8,211 bases of DNA from Firmicutes bacterium UBA5420 (GCA_002409455.1 DHNI01000146.1:6562-14772); one strand, 5' to 3'. Positions 1-6,725 are shown, counted from the stretch's first letter. Numbers and translations are program-made. Notes: generated by a model not told the origin, from the letters alone.

Positions 1-1495
1 CAAGGAGCTTTACGCAACAGGTGGCAAAGAGGTGTTACATCTTCTGGGCGCCGAGGGTCAGAACGCGATTTCTTTTGACCTCGAATTGGCCCTTTATTGC
101 CTCGACCCTGAAAAGCGCTGGGATCTTCAATCCCTCTGCCACAATTTTCAAAAGCCCCAGACAACACTAGATCCTAAAGAGCCTGGGTATCACGCTGTCT
201 ATCTGCGCATTTTTAAGAACGTGATGGCAGAGATAAAGCAGGAACTAAAGGACAAGGGACTATGGAATCTTTATCAAGATTTGGAGCTTCCCTTAGTCAC
301 GGCGCTAGCCCAGATGGAAGCTTATGGCATCTTGGTTGATCCCACTAAGCTCACAGACATTTCACTGGAACTAGAGGGCACCATGGAGAAACTAACGGAG
401 ACGATCTATGCTGAAGCTGGGGAAGAGTTTAACATCAACTCTCCGAAACAGCTGGGCGTGATTCTCTTTGATAAGCTGGGCCTTCCTGTGCTTAAGCGCA
501 CCAAGACAGGCCCCTCTACTAGTGCCGAGGTACTGGAGGAGTTAAGCGATCACCCAATTGTGGCTAGCGTCTTAGAATATCGCCAGGTAGCCAAACTTAA
601 ATCTACCTATACGGATTCTTTGGCTGATTTGATTTCACCTGAAACCAAGCGGATTCACTCTACCTTCAATCAGACAGTGACCGCTACAGGTCGGCTCAGT
701 AGTACGCACCCTAACTTGCAGAATATACCTGTGCGAACCAAGGAAGGGCGTCGTATTCGAGAGGCCTTTGTGGCCCCAGAAGGGCATGTCTTACTTATGG
801 CAGACTACTCGCAAATTGAGCTACGATTACTGGCCCATCTCTCGGGCGATCCGATCTTGACCGACGCGTTTCGAAGCGGCCAAGACATTCACGCCCAAAC
901 TGCAGCTGAGGTCTTTGGTTTGGCCCTCGACGAAGTTACGGATGAAGAGCGATCGGCAGCAAAAGCCATTAACTTCGGAATCATCTACGGTATTTCTAGC
1001 TTTGGTCTAGCCAAGGGCATTAATCTGACCCGAGCCCAGGCTCAGGAATACATTGACTCCTATTTCTTGCGCTACCCCATGGTGAAGGCCTATCTTGATG
1101 GCCTTGTAGAACTGGGCAAGAAAGAGGGGTACGTTCAAACGCTTTCGGGGCGGCGCCGCTACTTACCGAATCTGAAAAGCCGCAATTATGCCTTAAGGAG
1201 CTTCGCTGCTCGTACCGCCATGAATACACCCATTCAAGGTAGTGCCGCTGATATTATTAAACTGGCCATGCTCAAGGTCTATCAAGCACTGAAAGATGCT
1301 GGGCTGAAGACCCGCATGCTCCTACAAGTGCATGACGAACTTGTCTTGGAAACACCTCTAGAGGAGCTTGATGTGGCTGCACGTCTTGTGAAAAGAGAAA
1401 TGGAAGAGGTCTACCCCCTTGATGTACCTCTCAAGGTGGGAGTCTCTTATGGTCCTAATTGGCGTGATGTACAGAGTTTTGACTATAAGGAGTAA
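1..1495 (+). CDS. polA: DNA polymerase I, C-terminal part (5' end outside window)
   Basis: Family A DNA polymerase, which fills gaps in excision repair and processes Okazaki fragments. The frame is open to the left edge (first whole codon at base 2), so the GTG at 32 is internal and the 5'-nuclease domain lies upstream. About 100 residues of a 3'-5' exonuclease-like domain are visible, followed by the full polymerase domain. Motif A (DYSQIELRLLAH) has its Asp codon at 803. The O-helix motif B (RSAAKAINFGIIYG) starts at 950, with Arg at 950, Lys at 962 and Phe at 974. Motif C (QVHDE) has its Asp codon at 1334. All polymerase catalytic residues are present, and Phe rather than Tyr at the O-helix position is the usual bacterial Pol I state. 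The exonuclease part looks degenerate: the ExoII Asp remains (SFDLELALY), but the ExoIII YxxxD position reads YHAVY and the stretch before it is shorter than in E. coli (alignment from memory). The stop at 1493-1495 is 3 bases before mutM. Confidence 0.97.
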   Translation, partial: KELYATGGKEVLHLLGAEGQNAISFDLELALYCLDPEKRWDLQSLCHNFQKPQTTLDPKEPGYHAVYLRIFKNVMAEIKQELKDKGLWNLYQDLELPLVTALAQMEAYGILVDPTKLTDISLELEGTMEKLTETIYAEAGEEFNINSPKQLGVILFDKLGLPVLKRTKTGPSTSAEVLEELSDHPIVASVLEYRQVAKLKSTYTDSLADLISPETKRIHSTFNQTVTATGRLSSTHPNLQNIPVRTKEGRRIREAFVAPEGHVLLMADYSQIELRLLAHLSGDPILTDAFRSGQDIHAQTAAEVFGLALDEVTDEERSAAKAINFGIIYGISSFGLAKGINLTRAQAQEYIDSYFLRYPMVKAYLDGLVELGKKEGYVQTLSGRRRYLPNLKSRNYALRSFAARTAMNTPIQGSAADIIKLAMLKVYQALKDAGLKTRMLLQVHDELVLETPLEELDVAARLVKREMEEVYPLDVPLKVGVSYGPNWRDVQSFDYKE

Positions 1496-1498
1496 ACG

Positions 1499-2338
1499 AT
1501 GCCTGAATTACCAGAAGTAGAAACGGTGAGGCGGAGCCTCTTGCCTGTCATCTTGGACAAGCCCATTGCATCTGTCGATGTCTATTATGAGCGTATTTTA
1601 CAGCATATTACGCCCCGGAAGTTTAAGGAGCAAATTACCGGAAGGCGCATCCTTGATCTTGCGCGACGGGGGAAGTACTTGATCTTCCACTTGGAGAATC
1701 ACCTCGACTTAGTAGCTCACCTGCGCATGACAGGACGGCTGATCTACTACTCCGATGCCGCTATTGCCATGGCCAAGCACACGTCTGTCATTTTTGGTTT
1801 TGCTTCAGGGGGGAACTTGCGTTTTGAGGATGTGCGCAAATTTGGAACTCTAGATTTGGTCACGAGCGGCGAATATGAACAAATAAAGGGCTTGCATAGC
1901 CTAGGGGTAGAACCGTTATCTGAGGCGTTCACGGTGGAGCACTTACAGAATTTGATTCAAGATCGCAGTACAAAGATCAAGGGATTGCTTCTAGATCAGA
2001 CCAAAATCGCGGGGATGGGCAATATCTACGCAGACGAAAGCCTCTTTATGGCGAGAATTCATCCTGAAAGACCAGCTAATTCCCTGAGTAGCTTAGAGGT
2101 TCAGAGTCTTCATCTGGCCATTAAAGACGTGCTCCAGGATGCTATAGTGGGTCAAGGGACAACCTTGCGTGATTACCGTACAGGATATGGCAGGGAAGGA
2201 TCGTTTCAAAATAAGCTCCAGATTTATGGGAAAAAGGGGGAAAAATGTCCCCGCTGTGGAGTAGACTTAGAGTATAAGAAGGTGGCGGGCCGTACGAGTC
2301 ATTTTTGTCCGGCATGCCAAAGGGAGCAAAGATCATGA
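1499..2338 (+). CDS. mutM: Formamidopyrimidine-DNA glycosylase (Fpg/MutM)
   Basis: Bifunctional base-excision repair enzyme that removes 8-oxoguanine and formamidopyrimidines and cleaves the abasic site by beta/delta elimination. The 279 residues are normal family length. The N-terminus MPELPEVETVRR supplies the catalytic Pro2 and Glu3. Lys59 lies in RRGKYL, Met77 in HLRMTGR and Arg113 in EDVRKFG, matching the lesion-binding and base-replacing residues of the family. The helix-two-turn-helix segment includes IAGMGNIYADESLF (about 170-183). A C-terminal zinc finger has Cys250, Cys253, Cys270 and Cys273, with the conserved Arg265 between the pairs. The start is fixed by AAGGAG at 1487-1492, which overlaps the polA stop and sits 6 bases before the ATG. 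Adjacent polA and mutM suit linked repair synthesis and are a common Firmicute pairing. The end overlaps coaE by 4 bases. Confidence 0.98.
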   Translation: MPELPEVETVRRSLLPVILDKPIASVDVYYERILQHITPRKFKEQITGRRILDLARRGKYLIFHLENHLDLVAHLRMTGRLIYYSDAAIAMAKHTSVIFGFASGGNLRFEDVRKFGTLDLVTSGEYEQIKGLHSLGVEPLSEAFTVEHLQNLIQDRSTKIKGLLLDQTKIAGMGNIYADESLFMARIHPERPANSLSSLEVQSLHLAIKDVLQDAIVGQGTTLRDYRTGYGREGSFQNKLQIYGKKGEKCPRCGVDLEYKKVAGRTSHFCPACQREQRS

Positions 2339-2937
2339 TTGGCATTACGGGTGGAATAGCCAGCGGTAAAAGTGTAGTATCCGAGCGGCTACGGCACTTA
2401 GGGGCGGTGATTCTAGACGCGGATGTTTTCTCTAGAGACGCCATCAATCCCCATACGCCTGGCTGGCACAGAGTTAAAGAAGCTTTTCCAAGCGTGATTC
2501 AAAGCGACCTTACGGTTGATCGGCGTTTGCTGGGCCGAATTGTCTTCGCCGATGCTAAACGGCGCAGGATTTTAGAAAGCATCATTCACCCTGAAGTTTT
2601 ACGGAGACTCCAGGTAGAGGCCAAGATTGCTCGGCAAGAAGGAAAGATTGTTTTTGCGGATGTACCGCTACTCTACGAGGTGGGCTGGGAGCGCTTTATG
2701 GATCAAGTGTGGGTCGTTTATGTCAGAGAGGATGTGCAACTTAAGCGCCTCATGGAGCGATCTAGCATCTCCAAAGAGGAAGCTCGGCAGATGGTGGCAA
2801 GTCAGTTATCGTTAGAAGAAAAAATAAAGCGGGCTACAGAGGTAATTGATAACAACAGCTCGCTTGAGGAAACCTGGCGACAGGTTGATGCTTTATGGAA
2901 GGAGTTGGAGAGTGACTCTTGCATTGATCGCACATGA
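2335..2937 (+). CDS. coaE: Dephospho-CoA kinase
   Basis: Cytosolic kinase for the last step of coenzyme A synthesis, ATP-dependent phosphorylation of the ribose 3'-OH of dephospho-CoA. The 200-residue protein begins MIGITGGIASGKS, with the P-loop at residues 6-13. It has the substrate-binding DAD at 28-30, the conserved PLLYE (111-115) and a lid region around ERSSISKEEARQMVASQ, ending with the family-typical IDNN (171-174). The frame also allows a TTG start at 2305. I chose the ATG at 2335 because it begins exactly at the family N-terminus, has AGGGAG (2321-2326) 8 bases upstream, and makes an ATGA overlap with the mutM stop, a sign of translational coupling. polA-mutM-coaE is a recurrent order in Firmicutes. 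The last 26 bases overlap mgsA. Confidence 0.97.
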   Translation: MIGITGGIASGKSVVSERLRHLGAVILDADVFSRDAINPHTPGWHRVKEAFPSVIQSDLTVDRRLLGRIVFADAKRRRILESIIHPEVLRRLQVEAKIARQEGKIVFADVPLLYEVGWERFMDQVWVVYVREDVQLKRLMERSSISKEEARQMVASQLSLEEKIKRATEVIDNNSSLEETWRQVDALWKELESDSCIDRT

Positions 2938-3289
2938 CAAGAAAAAAGAAGCTCTAATTGCGTTTGTAAAACGCCATTTAGAAGAGTTGAGGCCTTTGGA
3001 GTTGGTAGCCACCGGCACAACAGGAAAGATGATCATCGAAGCTACCGGCCTTGATGTGACCACTGTTTTATCAGGGCCCCTGGGAGGAGACCAACAGATC
3101 GGTGGAATGGTAGCAAGGGGTGATATCCAGGCCGTGATATTCCTGAGGGATCCCCTCACAGCTCAGCCCCATGAACCTGATATCACCGCGCTTTTGCGCG
3201 TTTGTGATGTCCATAATATTCCCCTAGCTACAAACGAGGCCACAGCGGAACTTGTCTTAGGCTCCGCTTTGACTACGATGGGGGCGTGA
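2912..3289 (+). CDS. mgsA: Methylglyoxal synthase
   Basis: Converts dihydroxyacetone phosphate to methylglyoxal and inorganic phosphate, a bypass of lower glycolysis used when phosphate is short or sugar phosphates build up. With the GTG start at 2912 the protein is 125 residues. His8, Asp60 and His87 sit a constant 11 residues before the E. coli His19, Asp71 and His98, and Asp80 and Asp90 match Asp91 and Asp101. The signature GPLGGDQQIG covers 55-64 and the phosphate-binding ATGTTGK covers 33-39. The frame opens further upstream to 2846, but those residues are not family-like. AAGGAG at 2899-2904 lies 7 bases before the GTG, and the sequence homologous to the family begins there. The start is inside coaE, giving a 26-base overlap in a different frame. 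In Bacillus subtilis mgsA lies elsewhere, near dapB, so this position is notable. All catalytic residues are intact. Confidence 0.96.
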   Translation: MTLALIAHDKKKEALIAFVKRHLEELRPLELVATGTTGKMIIEATGLDVTTVLSGPLGGDQQIGGMVARGDIQAVIFLRDPLTAQPHEPDITALLRVCDVHNIPLATNEATAELVLGSALTTMGA

Positions 3290-3292
3290 GTC

Positions 3293-3829
3293 TTGGGACG
3301 CCTAACGACCCTTGTAATCGTAGTGGTTATTATACTTATCTTTGCAAGTATCCCCTTTTTCTTGCGCGGGGCTTTTCCCATGTACTATGGGGAGCTCATT
3401 TCTGAAGTGGCGAGTATTCACGACCTCGATCCGATGCTCCTTGCTGCAGTGATCCAGGTGGAAAGTAGTTTTCGTCCAGAGGTGGTTTCGAAGAAGGGGG
3501 CACTTGGCCTTATGCAGCTCATGCCCGAAACGGCAGCCTGGTTAGGGGAACAAACAGCTCAGACGATTTCCCCTGAAGATTTGCTAGAACCCAGTGTCAA
3601 TATGGGACTTGGTGCACATTATTTAAGGTATCTTTTCGATCGTTTTCCCACGCAGTATGCGGCCCTCGCCGCTTACAATGCAGGGCCCACAACAGCCCGG
3701 CGCTGGCTTGAGGAAGGCATTTGGGATGGATCCTATGAACGAACGGGCCAGATACCCTTTGCCGAAACCAGATCGTATGTACGCAAAGTTGTCATTATGT
3801 ATAATTTGTATTCGCTTCTATATCAATAG
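3293..3829 (+). CDS. Membrane-anchored lytic transglycosylase (Slt type, GH23 fold)
   Basis: Predicted murein lytic transglycosylase, which cleaves the MurNAc-GlcNAc bond of peptidoglycan with formation of 1,6-anhydro-MurNAc. The 178 residues start with one hydrophobic segment (about 6-24, LVIVVVIILIFASIPFFL) not followed by an obvious signal peptidase site, so a membrane anchor with the enzyme outside is likely. The catalytic Glu57 is in VIQVESSF, followed by GALGLMQLMPETA (69-81), AAYNAGP (126-132) and a C-terminal ETRSYVRKVVIMYNLY, all in the order of Slt-type enzymes. The start is TTG at 3293, because an in-frame stop lies at 3287-3289 and a later start would lose the anchor. A G-rich stretch at 3280-3284 serves as a modest ribosome binding site. 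It follows mgsA by 3 bases. A transglycosylase after coaE is common in Clostridia; that is recollection, not a search. Confidence 0.94.
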   Translation: MGRLTTLVIVVVIILIFASIPFFLRGAFPMYYGELISEVASIHDLDPMLLAAVIQVESSFRPEVVSKKGALGLMQLMPETAAWLGEQTAQTISPEDLLEPSVNMGLGAHYLRYLFDRFPTQYAALAAYNAGPTTARRWLEEGIWDGSYERTGQIPFAETRSYVRKVVIMYNLYSLLYQ

Positions 3830-3855
3830 TGGATTTATTAAGCAGTCGGAGCAGG

Positions 3856-3861
3856 AAGGAG
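3856..3861 (+). promoter_or_regulatory. Ribosome binding site that fixes the pncB start
   Basis: AAGGAG lies 5 bases before ATG 3867 and 8 bases before the next codon, ATG 3870. It shows that the long in-frame extension back to 3657, inside the transglycosylase gene, is not translated. Either of the two adjacent ATG codons could be used. Confidence 0.8.
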
Positions 3862-3866
3862 TAAGG

Positions 3867-4904
3867 ATGATGGTAAAGCCCATAGAAACCGTGAAGGAAG
3901 TGACGGAGTTCACCGTCGATAGCCCGAGACTGTATTCAGCCACCCATGATGAAATAGCAAGGGGGCTCACCACAGATATTTATTTTGTGAAAACCAAGGA
4001 AATCCTGGCGAATCTCCACATGGAAGATACCACCGTTGTGGCTGAGATTTTTGCTAGGCGCCCAGGAATATTCGCAGGTGCTGCCGAGGCGAAACAGCTG
4101 TTGAATAACGTAGGACTTGAGGTATGGAGTCTCAAGGAGGGTGCCTCCTTTGAGGGAAAAGAGGTGGTCATGCGGATCCATGGTCGCTATTCGAGTTTTG
4201 GCATCTATGAGACCGCCATTTTGGGCATTTTGGCGAGCTCTAGCGGATGGGCTACAGCAGCCCATACGGCAAAGACGGCGGCCGATGGAAGACCCGTCCT
4301 TTGTTTCGGTGCCAGACATTTACATCCTGCCGTTGCTCCAGTTATGGAGCGTTCAGCTATTATAGGCGGAGCAGATGGCGCATCCTGTATTTTAGGGGCC
4401 AAATTGGCGGGTTTAGAACCTTCAGGAACGGTGCCACATGCCCTATTTCTCATTGTAGGCGACACCCTCGAGGCTGCTGCTGCTTATCATGCCTTTATGC
4501 CACCCGAATCGGTTCGTTCCATGCTGGTGGATACCTTTAAAGACGAGGTCGAAGAGAGTTTGCGCTTGGCCTCATCGCCCCAGACAGGTCTAGAATCTGT
4601 TCGCTTAGATACCCCTAGTGAACGTGGTGGTGTCACACCAGGACTTATTCAGGAACTGCGGGCGAAGCTTGATTTGGCAGGGTATGAACATATCAGGATT
4701 TTTGTCTCTGGCGGTTTAGATCCAGACCGCATTCGAAGCTTGGCTGCTGCGGGGGCTGATGCTTTTGGGGTGGGTAGTTATATCTCGGGTGCTTCGGCCA
4801 TTGATATGACCATGGACATCAAAGAAGTAAACGGACAAGCAGTGGCAAAGCGAGGGCGTATTCCAGGCTTAGCGAAGGCACCTAGACTTGAGCGCATCCT
4901 GTAG
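3867..4904 (+). CDS. pncB: Nicotinate phosphoribosyltransferase (short form)
   Basis: NAD salvage enzyme that joins nicotinate and phosphoribosyl pyrophosphate, with ATP stimulation, to give nicotinate mononucleotide. The 345-residue protein is of the compact type found in Thermoplasma and many Firmicutes, shorter than E. coli PncB. Recognisable blocks are LTTDIYF (34-40), GFGIYE-like SSFGIYE (109-115), FGARHLHPA (147-155, with the His region at the active site), IIGGADGAS (165-173), GTVPHA (187-192) and the phosphate-binding barrel end FVSGGLD (279-285) plus GADAFGVGS (296-304). The last blocks separate it from the related quinolinate enzyme NadC, which is why I prefer PncB. The N-terminal residues beyond 3867 in the same frame are the out-of-frame shadow of the preceding gene. 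It follows the transglycosylase by 37 bases and precedes an HTH protein by 20. All expected motifs appear intact. Confidence 0.92.
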   Translation: MMVKPIETVKEVTEFTVDSPRLYSATHDEIARGLTTDIYFVKTKEILANLHMEDTTVVAEIFARRPGIFAGAAEAKQLLNNVGLEVWSLKEGASFEGKEVVMRIHGRYSSFGIYETAILGILASSSGWATAAHTAKTAADGRPVLCFGARHLHPAVAPVMERSAIIGGADGASCILGAKLAGLEPSGTVPHALFLIVGDTLEAAAAYHAFMPPESVRSMLVDTFKDEVEESLRLASSPQTGLESVRLDTPSERGGVTPGLIQELRAKLDLAGYEHIRIFVSGGLDPDRIRSLAAAGADAFGVGSYISGASAIDMTMDIKEVNGQAVAKRGRIPGLAKAPRLERIL

Positions 4905-4906
4905 AG

Positions 4907-4912
4907 AAGGAG
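4907..4912 (+). promoter_or_regulatory. Ribosome binding site with long spacing before the HTH gene
   Basis: AAGGAG lies 12 bases before ATG 4925, longer than the 5-9 bases seen elsewhere in the window. No ATG, GTG or TTG in the reading frame lies between, so a better-spaced start is not available. Translation may be weak or coupled to pncB, whose stop (4902-4904) adjoins the site. Confidence 0.6.
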
Positions 4913-4924
4913 TGGGTTTGGCAG

Positions 4925-5569
4925 ATGGAACAGTCGAAAAAAGGTCAAGTCATTGCCCTAGCCAAGGCTGATCCCTTCTTGACGGTGAAGGATTTGGCCA
5001 AGGAGGCCGCTACAACCACCCGCTATGTACGAACTATTTTATCCGAAGCCCAGCTTTCCTTGCATGAAATGCGCCGTTCTTATGCCAGACGGCTACAGCT
5101 CAATGCAGGGGTCATAGAGCTACAAGAGGACGTTTCTGTCCAAGAGGAACTGACTATCACCAAAGTGGTAGGAGGAAAAGTGGTTCCAGACATACCAAGC
5201 TGGGCAGAACTTGAGCTCTTTCAGGCCAGCATTGTGCGAAGGAGTAGCTCTGTATTGTGCTATGTGCAGCTACTTACCCCCGAACAACTCACCATATCGG
5301 TAAAACCGCATGATCTTCGGGAATTGCTGCCAGAGTGGTGCCGCGCCAAGCTGGAAATTGGCGGGCAAAAGGCGATGATTCAACGAGCTCCTGAAGGACT
5401 TGCCGCCGCCCTGGCTTTGCCGGAGCCGAGTCAAATTGTGAAGTTAATGACCTTTTTGACGGTAGACGATCGACCCGTAGCGGTAGAACTAAAGTGGTTT
5501 GGATTAGAGGGTATGATCTTGCAGTGGTCGAAACTTCAGCCTGAGCTCGAGGTACGATTGGGTAGTTAG
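4925..5569 (+). CDS. HTH protein, possible transcriptional regulator with UTRA-like C-terminal domain
   Basis: A 214-residue soluble protein that I cannot assign to a named family. Residues 7-46 look like a helix-turn-helix: a helix QVIALAKA, the short stretch DPFLT, a second helix VKDLAKEA, a turn, and a recognition-type helix starting TTTRYVRTILSEA. A basic stretch follows (EMRRSYARRLQ, 48-58). The rest (about 90-210) alternates predicted strands and helices, and its end, VDDRPVAVELKWFGLEGM, resembles the closing strands of UTRA (chorismate-lyase-fold) ligand domains of GntR-type regulators, where a short RPxA segment precedes a strand. No winged-helix GntR signature is evident, so this is a resemblance, not an assignment. 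There is no signal peptide, membrane segment or catalytic motif. It starts 20 bases after pncB and probably shares its transcript, so a role in sensing a pyridine nucleotide or an intermediate of a neighbouring enzyme is possible but unproven. Confidence 0.8.
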   Translation: MEQSKKGQVIALAKADPFLTVKDLAKEAATTTRYVRTILSEAQLSLHEMRRSYARRLQLNAGVIELQEDVSVQEELTITKVVGGKVVPDIPSWAELELFQASIVRRSSSVLCYVQLLTPEQLTISVKPHDLRELLPEWCRAKLEIGGQKAMIQRAPEGLAAALALPEPSQIVKLMTFLTVDDRPVAVELKWFGLEGMILQWSKLQPELEVRLGS

Positions 5570-5602
5570 GCCAGAATTCACGGATAGTTCCAGTATTCTT
5601 TT

Positions 5603-5631
5603 GCAGGAGATTTCGCTATTTCGGCGAATAA
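5603..5631 (+). promoter_or_regulatory. Candidate sigma-H promoter for oppDF
   Basis: The -35 block GCAGGAGAT (5603-5611) and -10 block GGCGAATAA (5623-5631) are separated by 11 bases. The Bacillus sigma-H consensus is RNAGGAWWW, 11-12 bases, then RNNGAATWW. The -35 block matches at 8 of 9 positions and the -10 block at all 9. The start point would fall near 5636-5641. I see no convincing sigma-A promoter in this gap. Confidence 0.65.
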
Positions 5632-5640
5632 TTGTACGAT

Positions 5641-5663
5641 ATCACAAGGATCCTCCTTGTGAT
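5641..5663 (+). repeat. Perfect 10-bp inverted repeat at the predicted oppDF transcript start
   Basis: The arms ATCACAAGGA (5641-5650) and TCCTTGTGAT (5654-5663) are exact complements around a 3-base centre. No T-run follows, so an intrinsic terminator is unlikely. It could be an operator overlapping the start point, or a 5'-terminal mRNA hairpin that protects the transcript. Confidence 0.75.
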
Positions 5664-5665
5664 TT

Positions 5666-5680
5666 GCCACATACGGTGGC
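5666..5680 (+). repeat. Small hairpin in the oppD leader
   Basis: GCCAC (5666-5670) and GTGGC (5676-5680) flank a 5-base loop. An alternative pairing of ATAC (5671-5674) with GTAT (5681-5684) is mutually exclusive with it. It is short and may be chance, but it lies between the larger repeat and the oppD ribosome binding site. Confidence 0.35.
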
Positions 5681-5711
5681 GTATTGCAAGTAACGAGAGA
5701 GGGAGGGTGCT

Positions 5712-6722
5712 ATGACACAGAAATTGTTGTCAGTCAAAAACCTCAAAACGCACTTTTTTACGGATGACGGCGTGATTCCAGCTGTTGATGGCGTCAGTTT
5801 TGATCTGGACAGGGGAGGCACTATTGGTATTGTTGGTGAATCAGGCTGCGGAAAGAGCGTAACCTCCCTGTCAATTATGGGTCTTATTCCCCAACCACCT
5901 GGGAAAATAGTAGGTGGAACAATTGAGTTTGAAGGCAAGGATCTTCTCAAGTTTTCCGAAGCCGAAATGCGGGGGATTCGCGGAAATGACATTTCGATGA
6001 TTTTCCAAGAACCCATGACTTCGCTTAACCCTGTTTTTACTGTTGGTAACCAAATTGCTGAGGCCATCATCCTTCATCAAGGACTTGATAAGGCTACCGC
6101 ACGAGAAAAATCCATCGAGATGCTGCGTCTTGTAGGAATCCCATCTCCTGAACAGCGCATTGACGAGTATCCTCACCAAATGAGTGGTGGCATGCGCCAG
6201 CGTGTGATGATTGCCATGGCGTTATCTTGCAATCCTAGACTATTAATTGCTGACGAGCCTACAACAGCCCTTGACGTGACAATTCAGGCTCAGATTTTGG
6301 ACTTGATGGCTGCGCTTCGTGAAGACTTAGGCACAGCCATTATGATGATCACACACGATTTGGGCGTTATTGCCGAAGTGGTGGAGAAAGTGGTCGTTAT
6401 GTACACTGGCAAGATTGTAGAATCGGCCGATACCTATACGATCTTTAAGAATCCTCAGCATCCTTATACAATTGGTCTACTAGCGTCGATTCCTCGTTTG
6501 GATGGCGATGGTTCTAGGCTACAAGCCATTCCAGGTTCCGTACCTATTCCAGGGAGTTTCCCTGAGGGTTGCGGTTTTCATCCTCGTTGTGCTTTTGCGA
6601 CAGATTTATGTGTTCAGAAGCAGCCCCCATCCTTTGAGGTGGGAGAGAATCACCATGTAGCTTGCTGGAGAGTTGTGGATTACAACGAATCTGCAGACGT
6701 GGTTGAAAAGGAGGTGGGCTAG
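5712..6722 (+). CDS. oppD: Oligopeptide/dipeptide ABC transporter ATPase, OppD/DppD type
   Basis: Cytoplasmic ATP-hydrolysing subunit of a peptide importer, expected to pair with OppF and two membrane permeases. The 336 residues carry Walker A GESGCGKS (42-49), Q-loop Gln99, ABC signature SGGMRQR (158-164), Walker B LLIADE (177-182, Asp181 and Glu182) and the switch His215 in MITHD. The C-terminal oligopeptide-type extension includes NPQHPYT (247-253) and four Cys (287, 293, 300, 318) in the spacing reported to bind a [4Fe-4S] cluster in a thermophilic DppD. The substrate could be peptides or, as in some family members, nickel or other solutes; peptide is only the default reading. ATG 5712 follows a purine-rich site, GGGAGGG (5701-5707). 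No permease gene lies upstream, only an HTH protein 142 bases away. Its end carries the ribosome binding site of oppF. Confidence 0.95.
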   Translation: MTQKLLSVKNLKTHFFTDDGVIPAVDGVSFDLDRGGTIGIVGESGCGKSVTSLSIMGLIPQPPGKIVGGTIEFEGKDLLKFSEAEMRGIRGNDISMIFQEPMTSLNPVFTVGNQIAEAIILHQGLDKATAREKSIEMLRLVGIPSPEQRIDEYPHQMSGGMRQRVMIAMALSCNPRLLIADEPTTALDVTIQAQILDLMAALREDLGTAIMMITHDLGVIAEVVEKVVVMYTGKIVESADTYTIFKNPQHPYTIGLLASIPRLDGDGSRLQAIPGSVPIPGSFPEGCGFHPRCAFATDLCVQKQPPSFEVGENHHVACWRVVDYNESADVVEKEVG

Positions 6723-6725
6723 ACA

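Noticed and set aside
2305..2334. Longer coaE with a TTG start at 2305
   Set aside because: The extra ten residues are not family-like and the frame there lies in the mutM zinc-finger tail. ATG 2335 has a well-spaced ribosome binding site and the exact family N-terminus.
2846..2911. Longer mgsA N-terminus
   Set aside because: The added residues are a shadow of the coaE 3' end. The catalytic His spacing and the ribosome binding site both point to GTG 2912.
3657..3866. Seventy-residue N-terminal extension of pncB
   Set aside because: It overlaps the conserved end of the transglycosylase in another frame, and ATG 3867 has a good ribosome binding site.
5612..5628. TTCGC/GCGAA inverted repeat as terminator of the upstream operon
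   Set aside because: It has only five pairs, a seven-base loop and no T-run. It lies inside the sigma-H promoter match, which explains GCGAAT better.
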